DNA of 8,865 nucleotides from Anaerolineales bacterium UBA6128. Lineage in GTDB: Bacteria > Chloroflexota > Anaerolineae > UBA1429. The position numbers and the translations under genes were made by a program. The notes under the pieces are model-generated. The model was not told where the DNA came from. It did no database searches and was given only the letters and a program-made list of their open reading frames with translations. Below, piece by piece: positions 1 through 6,488 of this stretch; the stretch's first letter is position 1, and every line of letters starts with the position of its first letter. Location: NCBI GenBank assembly GCA_002423325.1, contig DIVQ01000049.1, positions 1-8,865 on the forward strand. Reading direction: 5' to 3'.

Positions 1-129
1 CCCAAGTTACTCGGCACCCTCGCCGACAGGGGGATCTCGCGCATCGCCAGAGGAAAAAGTTACCTCGTTTCTCGAGAGGCGCTGGACATCTGCGTGATGC
101 TGCCTATACTCCGGCGCGACGGGTTGTAA
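1..129 (+). CDS. Possible C-terminal end of a small helix-turn-helix protein (partial)
   Basis: Frame 1 is open from the left edge to a TAA at 127-129 and gives 42 residues. The segment around GISRIARGKSYLVSREALD resembles the recognition-helix and wing part of excisionase/MerR-like helix-turn-helix domains (pattern: G-I-x-R-x-x-R-G-K-x-Y-L-V-x-R-E-A-L-D). Third codon positions are mostly G or C, as in the neighbouring genes. The other two plus frames also stay open over most of this short stretch, so openness proves little. The promoter proposed for the next gene (83-110) would lie inside this tail. If real, it is the end of a DNA-binding protein whose start lies outside the window. It may equally be non-coding upstream sequence. 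Confidence 0.33.
   Translation, partial: PKLLGTLADRGISRIARGKSYLVSREALDICVMLPILRRDGL
83..110 (+). promoter_or_regulatory. Sigma70-like promoter for the metalloprotease gene
   Basis: A TGGACA box (83-88, 5 of 6 to TTGACA) is followed after 16 bases by TATACT (105-110, 5 of 6 to TATAAT). Transcription would start near 117 and leave a leader of about 43 bases before the ATG at 160. A good ribosome binding site, GGAGG at 148-152, sits 7 bases before that ATG. Confidence 0.55.
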
Positions 130-159
130 CGTAACCACGGGCGCACTGGAGGCTCAAAC

Positions 160-2094
160 ATGCACAAGGCCCAGAAATCCATCGTGTTCGCGTTGCTTCT
201 GGTTCTCACGCTGCCGCCACAGCGCGTCGATGCGCTGAGCACGCCGTTCGACCTCGATCGGCTGTGCCGGGAGGCGACCTCCATCGTCTGGGGCGAGGTT
301 CGCAGCGTTACGCCGCACTGGGATGCTGGCCGCGCGACGATCAGCAGCACCGTCAGCCTTGCGGTCAACCAGCATCTGAAGGGCGCCGGCGCAGCGAGCC
401 TCGTTGTGCAAGCCCCGGGTGGCGAACTTGACGGCCTCGGGCTGTGGGTGGAGGACGCCCCGCGGTTCGCTGCAGGCGAGGAGATCATCCTGTTCCTGGA
501 TGAAGTGGGACAGGTGCTTGGGGGCGCCCAGGGCAAGTTCACGGTGGCCGGGGGACGTGTCCTCGAGGCCGACATGCAGCCGCTCAGCCACTTTGTAGGC
601 CATGTGCGGTCTATCCTGGATGCGCTCGGAGCGACGCCCGCGTCGGTGCCTGCCGCAGAAGCGTCCTCCGGGAGGCGCGTGGGTTGGACCAGCGCGCGTC
701 TTTCGGAAACCGCCGTCATGGCCGCGACCACGCGGATTGTCGCGCCGGACGGGAGCGGCACACTACAGGGCTTGCAGATCCTGAAGGAAGAGGGCTTTGA
801 GGATAGCTTTCCCAACACTTGGACGACCTTCGGTACGCCGACGTGGGGCGCTACCAGCTATCGGGCGCACACCGGCACGTACAGCGGATACTGCGCGGGG
901 GCAGGTACCAATGCCGTCACGCCGCCAGGCCCCTACCCCGACAATCTCGGTACGCAGATGCTATGGGGGCCCTTCAGCCTGGCGGATGCCGTTGCTGCGC
1001 ACGTGACCTTCTGGCACTATACCAGAACCGAGCTCGATACGGATTTCCTGAAGGTCATGGTCTCGCTGGACGGCATCTCTTTCCACGGTTTGATCTACTC
1101 TGGTGACTGGACGACGGCTCCGGGCAACGTGGATGGCTGGATGGCCGACACGCTCGATCTCAGCACGGTACCGACGTTGGGGAATCTGTGCGGTCAGAGC
1201 CAGGTGTACCTCGCGATTCTCTTTACCAGCGATGGCGCGTGGGGCGCTGAAGGCGCGTACGTAGATGATGTCGTGCTGCAGCAGGACACTGGCACGACTG
1301 GCGCACCGCAGATCACCGCGGTAGACCCGTCCGCACGCGCGGCCGGCATCGGACAGACGGTCACGCTTACCGGTAGGTTGTTTGGGGCGTCGCAAGGCGC
1401 CAGCACGCTGCAGTTCTGGTCAAACGGGAACGAGTGGGTGGCGGCGCCGGTCGTCTCCTGGAGCGACACGCGCATTGTCTGTCGAGTGCCGGCGGCGGCT
1501 AGCAGCCACACATCGCAGGCAATACGGGTGGTCACGGCCGCTGGCAGCGCCTACGCGGGCTTTACCATCAAATGGTCATTCCTGGGCTACCGCTGGCCGG
1601 GCAACCCGGTGTTGGTGCAGTACTATATCGGCGCGGGTACAGGAGATTGTGTGGGCGAGAATGCCGGTGTGAGGCAGGCTGCCAATGCCTGGACGACGGT
1701 GGACCTGGCGTATCACGCGCTCAAGTTCTGGGGCAAGACCTCGCGCACAGCGGGCGCTGTTGACGGGGTGAATGTGGTGGGCTGGGCGAACGTGGGGTCC
1801 GGCGGGCCGCTGGCCACGACGCAGATCGTGTATGACCCGGCGCTCAAGACGCTGCTCGAGTTCGACGTCGTGGTCAACGACGCGTACCTCTGGAGCGCCA
1901 GCGCCGACTGCCCGGCCAATCGCTACGATGTGCGTAATGTAGTGGCCCACGAGTTCGGGCACGCGCTGGGATTGGCCGATCTGTACGGCCATCCGGACTC
2001 GGAGAAGACGATGTACGGCTTTGCCTACCCGGGCGAGGTGATCAAACGCTCCCTCGATGCCAACGAGCTCCTGGGCATACAGTGGATCTACTGA
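160..2094 (+). CDS. Secreted modular matrixin-like zinc metalloprotease with IPT/TIG domain
   Basis: This 644-residue protein begins with a signal peptide (1-25, hydrophobic core IVFALLLVLTL, likely cleavage VDA|LS). Residues about 26-160 form a beta-rich domain (IVWGEVRSV, LKG, APGGELDG, GEEIILFLDEVG, QGKFTV) that I associate with the N-terminus of bacterial matrixin-family secreted proteases. Residues about 210-376 look like a jelly-roll module of MAM or immune-inhibitor type, starting at FEDSFP and ending at YVDDVVLQ. Residues about 383-470 are an IPT/TIG immunoglobulin-like fold (ITAVDPS, GQTVTLTG, WSDTRIVCRVP). The C-terminal catalytic domain carries the metzincin zinc motif HEFGHALGLAD (H597, E598, H601, D607) followed by a probable Met-turn at M618 (KTMYG). 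The third ligand position is Asp rather than the usual His, as in snapalysin-like enzymes; nearby H611 is an alternative ligand. The start is set by GGAGG 7 bases upstream. It probably acts outside the cell on proteins; the substrate is unknown. Confidence 0.93.
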   Translation: MHKAQKSIVFALLLVLTLPPQRVDALSTPFDLDRLCREATSIVWGEVRSVTPHWDAGRATISSTVSLAVNQHLKGAGAASLVVQAPGGELDGLGLWVEDAPRFAAGEEIILFLDEVGQVLGGAQGKFTVAGGRVLEADMQPLSHFVGHVRSILDALGATPASVPAAEASSGRRVGWTSARLSETAVMAATTRIVAPDGSGTLQGLQILKEEGFEDSFPNTWTTFGTPTWGATSYRAHTGTYSGYCAGAGTNAVTPPGPYPDNLGTQMLWGPFSLADAVAAHVTFWHYTRTELDTDFLKVMVSLDGISFHGLIYSGDWTTAPGNVDGWMADTLDLSTVPTLGNLCGQSQVYLAILFTSDGAWGAEGAYVDDVVLQQDTGTTGAPQITAVDPSARAAGIGQTVTLTGRLFGASQGASTLQFWSNGNEWVAAPVVSWSDTRIVCRVPAAASSHTSQAIRVVTAAGSAYAGFTIKWSFLGYRWPGNPVLVQYYIGAGTGDCVGENAGVRQAANAWTTVDLAYHALKFWGKTSRTAGAVDGVNVVGWANVGSGGPLATTQIVYDPALKTLLEFDVVVNDAYLWSASADCPANRYDVRNVVAHEFGHALGLADLYGHPDSEKTMYGFAYPGEVIKRSLDANELLGIQWIY

Positions 2095-2100
2095 GTGGCG

Positions 2101-2123
2101 CAGTGCGAATCTAGTTCGCGCTG
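2101..2123. terminator. Stem-loop at convergent gene junction
   Basis: CAGTGCGAA (2101-2109) pairs with TTCGCGCTG (2115-2123) to give a 9-bp stem with a 5-base loop TCTAG. One pair is a G-U wobble in the plus transcript and would be an A-C mismatch in the minus transcript. It lies 6 bases past the protease stop and overlaps the minus-strand stop codon, which sits in the loop. There is no T-tract on either side, so this may stall transcription or protect 3' ends rather than act as a classical intrinsic terminator. Confidence 0.4.
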
Positions 2124-3403
2124 GCGTCGGGGCTGTCTTCTACCAGACGCTGACCCAGCCACGCCAGGGCGATGGCGATCGCCATCGTCGTGAAAAAGAC
2201 CGGCAGCACATAGTAGCGATTCCAGTCCAGAGGCGTGAACAACGGCGGCAGAGAGGCTGCGCTCCCAACCAGCAGGATGGCAACCGCCGCCGGATTGGAG
2301 GGGCGGCCGCGCAGCGGGCCGACGGCCTGTCGCACGAGCCGCGCCATCCCGATTACCAGGAACAACAGGTTCGTGAAAACAACGCTTGGCACGTCGCGGC
2401 CGTGGCTGATCGCCGCATAGGTCTGCAGGATGCGCAGGGGCACGATCGTCAGCCGTTGTCCAAGTGTGACGATGGTCATTGCGGGGTAGCCCGCCACCTG
2501 GCGCGACATCGTGGCCAGGCGGGTGTCGAACAGGCTGACGACGCGTTCAAGCGGCGCGGGCCACAGATACGGGTTGAGGCCAACCATCGGGATCGCGGTG
2601 CCGGCGAGCAGAAGCGCCAAAGCTGCCACCACAAAGCCTGCACGCGCCTGTAGGTGCGACCACATCGCGGCCGCCAGCAGGCCTATCAGGACCACGCCGG
2701 CTCCAAACAGCGCCAACCCGTTCAGTTTGGAAGAGACGGCCAGCCCGGTGGTCAGCCCAAAGCCGAACACTGCGACCAACGCGCCGCGTCTGCCGCAGGC
2801 CGGCTGACGCCAGGCTCGTGCGAGGGTGCTGCTGAACAGCGCGAGGCCGAGCACACACGACGCGACCAGTGGCGCTTCGCACATGGCACGCACAAGGTGC
2901 AGCCGCAAATAGTCACTGGCCACGCAGAGGAGGAGCCAGACGTAGCCCGCGACGTCCCCTGCGCAGGCGCGAACCACCCGGTGCGCCAGGCAGATGGCCA
3001 GTACCGCAAGGAGCGCCATGGGCAGGCGCGCCCAGGCGACCAGATCGTCCGAGGGTCGTCGGCCTGAGGCGTCGTTCTGTTCGACGGACAGACGATAGTT
3101 CCAGGGCCTGTTGAGTTCGTCCCAGCGGTAGCCGCCCACGCGCCGTCCGAGGCCGATCGCGAAAAAGGTCACGGGGGACTGGTTGGTGCGCCACTGATCC
3201 TGCTCCCAGCGCTGAGGCTCGAATCTTCCGGCCAAATAATGCTCGAGGTAGCGCGAGCCAGAGATCCAGGTGGCTTCATCGCCCTCGTGGCGTGGGTTGG
3301 TCCAGGCGCCGGGCAGGTAGGCGGCGGCGACCAGCAGATAGGCGATCACCAGGTGCAACCGCCGGTCGCTCAGCAGAGCCCCCAGACGCATCCACAGGTT
3401 CAT
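2111..3403 (-). CDS. GT39/ArnT-like GT-C fold membrane glycosyltransferase
   Basis: The 430-residue product is a polytopic inner-membrane protein with about ten hydrophobic segments (for example 16-34, 121-144, 207-249, 254-276, 396-417). After the first segment comes the acidic loop motif GDEATW (D42, E43), the place where GT-C enzymes such as PMT/ArnT keep a catalytic Asp. Further family-like signs are NQSP (74-77), CEAP (175-178), SSKLNGL (224-230), NPYLWP (277-282) and NRYYVLP (395-401). Such enzymes move a sugar from a polyprenyl-phosphate donor to an acceptor on the outer face of the membrane; donor and acceptor here are unknown. The frame extends upstream to an ATG at 3532, but I choose the ATG at 3403. 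It has GGGGG 7 bases upstream, it starts just before the first membrane segment, and a TATAAT promoter box lies inside the longer version. The gene ends 16 bases from the convergent protease gene. Confidence 0.88.
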   Translation of the reverse strand: MNLWMRLGALLSDRRLHLVIAYLLVAAAYLPGAWTNPRHEGDEATWISGSRYLEHYLAGRFEPQRWEQDQWRTNQSPVTFFAIGLGRRVGGYRWDELNRPWNYRLSVEQNDASGRRPSDDLVAWARLPMALLAVLAICLAHRVVRACAGDVAGYVWLLLCVASDYLRLHLVRAMCEAPLVASCVLGLALFSSTLARAWRQPACGRRGALVAVFGFGLTTGLAVSSKLNGLALFGAGVVLIGLLAAAMWSHLQARAGFVVAALALLLAGTAIPMVGLNPYLWPAPLERVVSLFDTRLATMSRQVAGYPAMTIVTLGQRLTIVPLRILQTYAAISHGRDVPSVVFTNLLFLVIGMARLVRQAVGPLRGRPSNPAAVAILLVGSAASLPPLFTPLDWNRYYVLPVFFTTMAIAIALAWLGQRLVEDSPDASAN

Positions 3404-3502
3404 GCGCTTACCCCCACTGGTTGATTGCCCGCCTGACTCCGCTGTACCGCGAGCCCTGCCTTCAAGTGCGATGCTCCATTGACGCCGACTGTAGACGACG
3501 CG

Positions 3503-3532
3503 ATTATAACGCTTGCGGGTGTGATGCGCCAA
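3503..3532 (-). promoter_or_regulatory. Sigma70-like promoter for the GT39-like gene
   Basis: Read on the minus strand, TTGGCG (3527-3532, 4 of 6) is followed after 18 bases by a perfect TATAAT (3503-3508). Transcription would begin near 3496 and give a leader of about 93 bases to the ATG at 3403. Its position inside the N-terminally extended reading frame argues that translation starts at 3403 and not at 3532. Confidence 0.5.
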
Positions 3533-3543
3533 CGCACTCGCAA
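3513..3543. repeat. Inverted repeat, candidate operator between divergent promoters
   Basis: TTGCGGGTG (3513-3521) is matched by the inverted copy CACTCGCAA (3535-3543) with a single mismatch (G-T), separated by 13 bases. The repeat spans the -35 region and spacer of the minus-strand promoter. An exact third copy of the 8-base core TGCGGGTG lies at 3563-3570 and runs into the extended -10 of the plus-strand promoter. The arrangement is what a regulator controlling both divergent genes would need, but no regulator gene is visible in the window. Confidence 0.35.
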
Positions 3544-3568
3544 CACAGTAGCGCGCGCCGCCTGCGGG

Positions 3569-3577
3569 TGCTAGAAT
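3569..3577 (+). promoter_or_regulatory. Extended -10 promoter for the beta-helix lipoprotein gene
   Basis: TGCTAGAAT (3569-3577) fits an extended -10 (TGn plus TAGAAT, 5 of 6 to TATAAT). No good -35 box is present at 16-18 bases upstream, which extended -10 promoters tolerate. Transcription would start near 3584, about 50 bases before the ATG at 3634. The ribosome binding site GGAGG at 3617-3621 is 12 bases from that ATG, slightly long. Confidence 0.4.
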
Positions 3578-3633
3578 GCTCGCCGTGCTGTGACGAACCG
3601 GTCATTAGCCTATAGCGGAGGCACCGATAACTG

Positions 3634-4752
3634 ATGGGACGCCCGACCAGGCTGGTCATCTGCTGTCTTGTGCTGCTGGTGGGCTGCAAACGCACGGCAT
3701 CGCCGCAGCCCGGTGCGGCGGCGATTGTGAGCCCGCCGCCGGTCGGAGCGTTGCTCGTGGGCGGTGCATGTCGCGATGGCGCGCGCTGCTACGAGACGAT
3801 CGGCGCCGCGATGCAGGCTGCCCAGCCGGGCGACACGATCGTGGTGGCAGCGGAGACCTACACGGAGGCGGTGACCTTCAGCCAGCCTGACCTGAACTCG
3901 CGCGGCAGTGGCATGCCCGAGTATCGCGACAGGCAGTTGCTGGGTGGCACGATCGTGGTCGGATCCATCGACTGCAATGGGCAGCCGGGGGCGAAGGTGC
4001 TTGACCTGGGCGTGGTGGCCGCGCCCGAGGGGGTCAATGCCGTCGTCAGCGGGAAGCCCGGCCACGGCCAGATCGTGGACCACACGTTCGAGAACCTGGC
4101 GCTGCTCGGGCCCGGCTATGCTGCGCGTACCCACGCGCTGCTGAGTAACTCAGGTTCGGGCGTGACCGTGCGTAACCTGCGCATGTACCACTGGTACCAT
4201 GGGCTGGCGCTCAAGTGCGTCGACGCCACGGTCGAGGATGTGTACGGCCTTGAATGCGCGGGCAGCACGATCATTGTCAAATCGGACGACAGCACCGGCG
4301 ACGCCGCGCGCATCAGCATCCGGCGGGTCGGGATCGACGGCGTCGGGCGCGGACAGCAGTGGGGTGGCAGCATCGTCGTGCAGAGTGCAGCGGCTGCCTA
4401 TGCCACGTTCGACGTGACCATCCATGACGTGACCGCGCGCAACGCCAGTCGCGGCGCCATCCTGATCGACAGGCTCGATGGATTGGGCAGTGTCTCGGCC
4501 ATCACGGTCACTCAGGTGGTGAGCGAACGCGCCGGCAGCAGCGCCAATCGCGCCGACTTTGACGTCTCGGCTGCGAGCGATGTGCGGCTGGAAGACTGCA
4601 GCTCGACTGCTTCGCGCGGCTATGGCTTTCGTGCGCGCGATGGCGCCAGCGGCGTCGTGGTGGTGAGAGGTCAGGTGATCGGCGCGCGCGCGGCAGAGTA
4701 CGACGGCGCGTTCGATCGCTTGGAGATCAACGGGCGCAGTGTCGTGCCGTAG
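3634..4752 (+). CDS. Lipoprotein with right-handed parallel beta-helix domain
   Basis: The 372-residue product starts with a lipoprotein signal: positive N-terminus (MGRPTR), hydrophobic stretch and lipobox LVGC, so C18 would be lipidated. A short Pro/Ala-rich linker follows. Residues 53-80 (YETIGAAMQAAQPGDTIVV, then TYTEAV) match the conserved entry segment of secreted right-handed beta-helix proteins (Y-x-T-I-x-x-A-[IM]-x-A-A-x-P-G-D-T-I-x-V). Residues about 100-365 show repeating short beta strands (VVVGSIDC, VRNLRMY, ATVEDVYGLEC, ISIRRVGIDG, VTIHDVTARN, ITVTQVVSERA, VRLEDCSSTAS), as in pectate-lyase-like solenoids. I see no clear catalytic set, so polysaccharide binding, lysis and a structural role are all possible. 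The protein should sit on the outer face of the cytoplasmic membrane or on the cell surface. The gene is divergent from the GT39-like gene upstream and ends 6 bases from the convergent gene downstream. Confidence 0.88.
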   Translation: MGRPTRLVICCLVLLVGCKRTASPQPGAAAIVSPPPVGALLVGGACRDGARCYETIGAAMQAAQPGDTIVVAAETYTEAVTFSQPDLNSRGSGMPEYRDRQLLGGTIVVGSIDCNGQPGAKVLDLGVVAAPEGVNAVVSGKPGHGQIVDHTFENLALLGPGYAARTHALLSNSGSGVTVRNLRMYHWYHGLALKCVDATVEDVYGLECAGSTIIVKSDDSTGDAARISIRRVGIDGVGRGQQWGGSIVVQSAAAAYATFDVTIHDVTARNASRGAILIDRLDGLGSVSAITVTQVVSERAGSSANRADFDVSAASDVRLEDCSSTASRGYGFRARDGASGVVVVRGQVIGARAAEYDGAFDRLEINGRSVVP

Positions 4753-4768
4753 CAGCCGCTAGGGCTGC
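4752..4768. terminator. Stem-loop at second convergent junction
   Basis: GCAGCC (4752-4757) pairs perfectly with GGCTGC (4763-4768) around the 5-base loop GCTAG. The left arm begins in the last base of the lipoprotein stop codon, and the loop holds the minus-strand stop of the facing gene (4759-4761). No T-tract follows on either strand. With only 6 bases between the two genes, this is the only place for a shared 3'-end signal close to both stops. A 6-bp GC-rich stem can occur by chance in DNA of this composition. Confidence 0.3.
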
Positions 4769-6306
4769 GAGTCCGATTTGCGCAGTGGCTGCAGCACCAC
4801 CCCCTCTTGGGTCTCGAGCAACACCCGAAAGCGTGCCACTGCGAGCAACTCGTCGAGTGTGAGTTGGTACTCTTTGGGATCGCCCGCGGCGACATAGACC
4901 ACCAGTCCGTCCCGGTTGCGGAACTCGGCTACGGACCGCTCCCACAGTCGCGGGTATCGGGAGTCGGGCCGCAGCGTGATCGGGTTGTACTTTTGGGCCA
5001 ATTGCGTGCCCGAGCGACCGGTCAGCAGGTATAGCATGTTGCGGTTGTTGGTCAGCAGGGGTACCTGAGGAGGCAGTGCGCGCACGTAACGCACGAACTC
5101 TGACTCCTGGTAGCGGCGATGCGCCCATCCCTGACCGTTCAGGTGCGCATCCCGTGCGGCGGGCACGCCGTGCAGGGCGTACACGATGGCCAGCGCCGCA
5201 AAGGGGAGCAGGCTCATAGTACGTAGCGCTGAACTGGCCGTGCGGGTAAGCAGGCCGACGGAGGCAAGCACGGTGATCAGCAGCGCGACGTACACGGGAG
5301 ACAGGATGCGGGTTGAGAAGGGGGTCAGTGCGTCGAATAGCGAGATCGAGGCGACGACGCCCACATAGTAGACCAACGCGAACAGGGCGTACAGCAGCGG
5401 GCTCTTATCGCGCGCAATGAGCGGAGCGCCCTTTTGGCGTGCGCGCGTCAGCGCCACGCCCAGGCAGGCCACCATCGCCAAGCACGTCACAACCATGAGC
5501 GCGCCCCAGATGAGTCGTCCGCCGCCGTCCGGCGCCACCGAGAGAGAGAACGACTCGAGCGTCTCTGCCAGATGCTCGATCGTGACCGGGTGCCAGTACA
5601 ACGTGCGGTTGGCGGCCCGGCCGGTCGACCGCAGCCCGCTCACCATCCAGGCCGTCATTGGCAGACCAGATACCAGCCCGAACTGCAGGGCGTCGTGCAG
5701 CCGCTGACGCAACGGGCTGGCACGATCGATCACCAGCCAGAGCAGGGCGGTGACCAGGAGCGTGCCGCCGACGTAGCGGGTCAGAAACGCCAATGCCGCC
5801 AGGACTGCCGAAAGCCAGAGCGTTGTGCGTCGCTGCAGGGCTTGGTAGCGTTGCAGCAGCCATAGAGAAAGCAGGGCCAGCAGCAGAAAGGTTGGCTCCG
5901 AGAGGGCGGAGGCGTGGATCTCGAACATCACCGGCGAGAGCAGCATCAGCGCAGACGCCAGGATGGCCGGCCAGGCGCGGCCGGAGGTTGTACGGTAGAC
6001 GATCAGGCCCACCACGAGCGTGTTGGCGCCCCAGAGCAGGGCGTGGAGCAGGCGCGCTCCCAGATCAAGCTCGCCGGCCACGCGCCCCGACAGGGCCAGC
6101 AGCAGTGGATAGAGCGGCGGAAAGTGCGTCAGGACCTGGCCGCCCTGGGTGATGCCGCGGCCGGCAAGGATATTGCGGGCCACCGTCAGGTACACAACCG
6201 GATCGAACGACAGGCCCATACCGAGGCGCGTGATGTAAAGCAGTGCGCCTGCCGCGGCAGTGGCAAGCACGATGAGGATCGCGACGATGCGCTTGTCCAG
6301 CGCCAT
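4759..6306 (-). CDS. Polytopic GT-C/GT39-like membrane glycosyltransferase candidate
   Basis: The 515-residue product has a first membrane segment at about 6-25 and roughly ten more hydrophobic segments, then a soluble C-terminal part from about residue 390. The first external loop carries FDPVVYL (D35 at the expected catalytic Asp position), ARNILAGRGI (43-52) and HFPPLYP (61-67). Residues 133-138 read ASALSEP. These are the hallmark stretches of GT39-related proteins (D-x-x-x-Y-x-x-x-A-x-x-[IL]-L-x-G-x-G, then PPLYP, then SEP). Such proteins probably use polyprenyl-phosphate sugars; the substrates are unknown. The start is supported by AGGGAG 5 bases before the ATG at 6306 and by a promoter candidate about 65 bases further upstream. 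It shares fold class with the gene at 2111-3403, but the sequences differ clearly, so it is not a recent duplicate. Confidence 0.88.
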   Translation of the reverse strand: MALDKRIVAILIVLATAAAGALLYITRLGMGLSFDPVVYLTVARNILAGRGITQGGQVLTHFPPLYPLLLALSGRVAGELDLGARLLHALLWGANTLVVGLIVYRTTSGRAWPAILASALMLLSPVMFEIHASALSEPTFLLLALLSLWLLQRYQALQRRTTLWLSAVLAALAFLTRYVGGTLLVTALLWLVIDRASPLRQRLHDALQFGLVSGLPMTAWMVSGLRSTGRAANRTLYWHPVTIEHLAETLESFSLSVAPDGGGRLIWGALMVVTCLAMVACLGVALTRARQKGAPLIARDKSPLLYALFALVYYVGVVASISLFDALTPFSTRILSPVYVALLITVLASVGLLTRTASSALRTMSLLPFAALAIVYALHGVPAARDAHLNGQGWAHRRYQESEFVRYVRALPPQVPLLTNNRNMLYLLTGRSGTQLAQKYNPITLRPDSRYPRLWERSVAEFRNRDGLVVYVAAGDPKEYQLTLDELLAVARFRVLLETQEGVVLQPLRKSDSQP

Positions 6307-6353
6307 GAGGGCTCCCTGTGGGTGTCAGCGTTGTTAGTGCACTCAGCAATGAT

Positions 6354-6393
6354 GGTTCCGATGGTGCACAACAATATCGCGATCGGTGGAACC
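6354..6393. repeat. Inverted repeat around the -10 region of the GT-C gene promoter
   Basis: GGTTCC (6354-6359) and GGAACC (6388-6393) are inverted copies separated by 28 bases, and the pairing could extend by GAT/ATC with a 3-base bulge. They bracket the proposed -10 box and touch the -35 box, so they could be operator half-sites or a leader stem. Six-base arms are weak evidence by themselves. Confidence 0.22.
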
Positions 6394-6398
6394 GTCAA
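6371..6398 (-). promoter_or_regulatory. Sigma70-like promoter for the 4759-6306 gene
   Basis: On the minus strand TTGACG (6393-6398, 5 of 6) is followed after 16 bases by TATTGT (6371-6376, 4 of 6). Transcription would start near 6364, leaving a leader of about 58 bases before the ATG at 6306. It lies downstream of the hairpin that ends the preceding gene, so the two tandem minus-strand genes appear to be separate transcription units. Confidence 0.42.
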
Positions 6399-6433
6399 GA
6401 TGCGCCTGAGGGGGGGATCTCGACACAATGAAT

Positions 6434-6461
6434 CAGGCGAGCAACGGATGTTGCTCGCCTG
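6434..6461 (-). terminator. Strong hairpin terminator after the FG-GAP protein gene
   Basis: CAGGCGAGCAAC (6434-6445) and GTTGCTCGCCTG (6450-6461) form a perfect 12-bp stem with a 4-base loop. It begins 27 bases past the minus-strand stop codon at 6489-6491. On the minus strand the stem is followed by ATTCATTGTGT, which is T-rich but not a clean T-tract. This is the strongest secondary-structure signal noticed in the window and fits an intrinsic or partly Rho-assisted terminator. Confidence 0.7.
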
Positions 6462-6488
6462 GGGCTGCCTGGCTGGACCTGCCGTTGG

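Noticed and set aside
29..39. GGGGGATCTCG also found at 6412-6422
   Set aside because: An 11-base match between two unrelated places, with different flanks, is likely chance or low complexity rather than a mobile-element end.
60..818. Long minus-strand open frame opposite the metalloprotease gene
   Set aside because: Its product is Ser/Arg/Pro/Thr-rich low-complexity sequence typical of an antisense shadow in GC-rich DNA, whereas the plus frame has a signal peptide, domains and zinc motif.
2170..2187. Perfect 18-base palindrome containing GCGATCGC
   Set aside because: It lies in the coding sequence of the GT39-like gene and follows from alternating Ala and Ile codons (MAIAIAL); a single copy is not evidence of a site.
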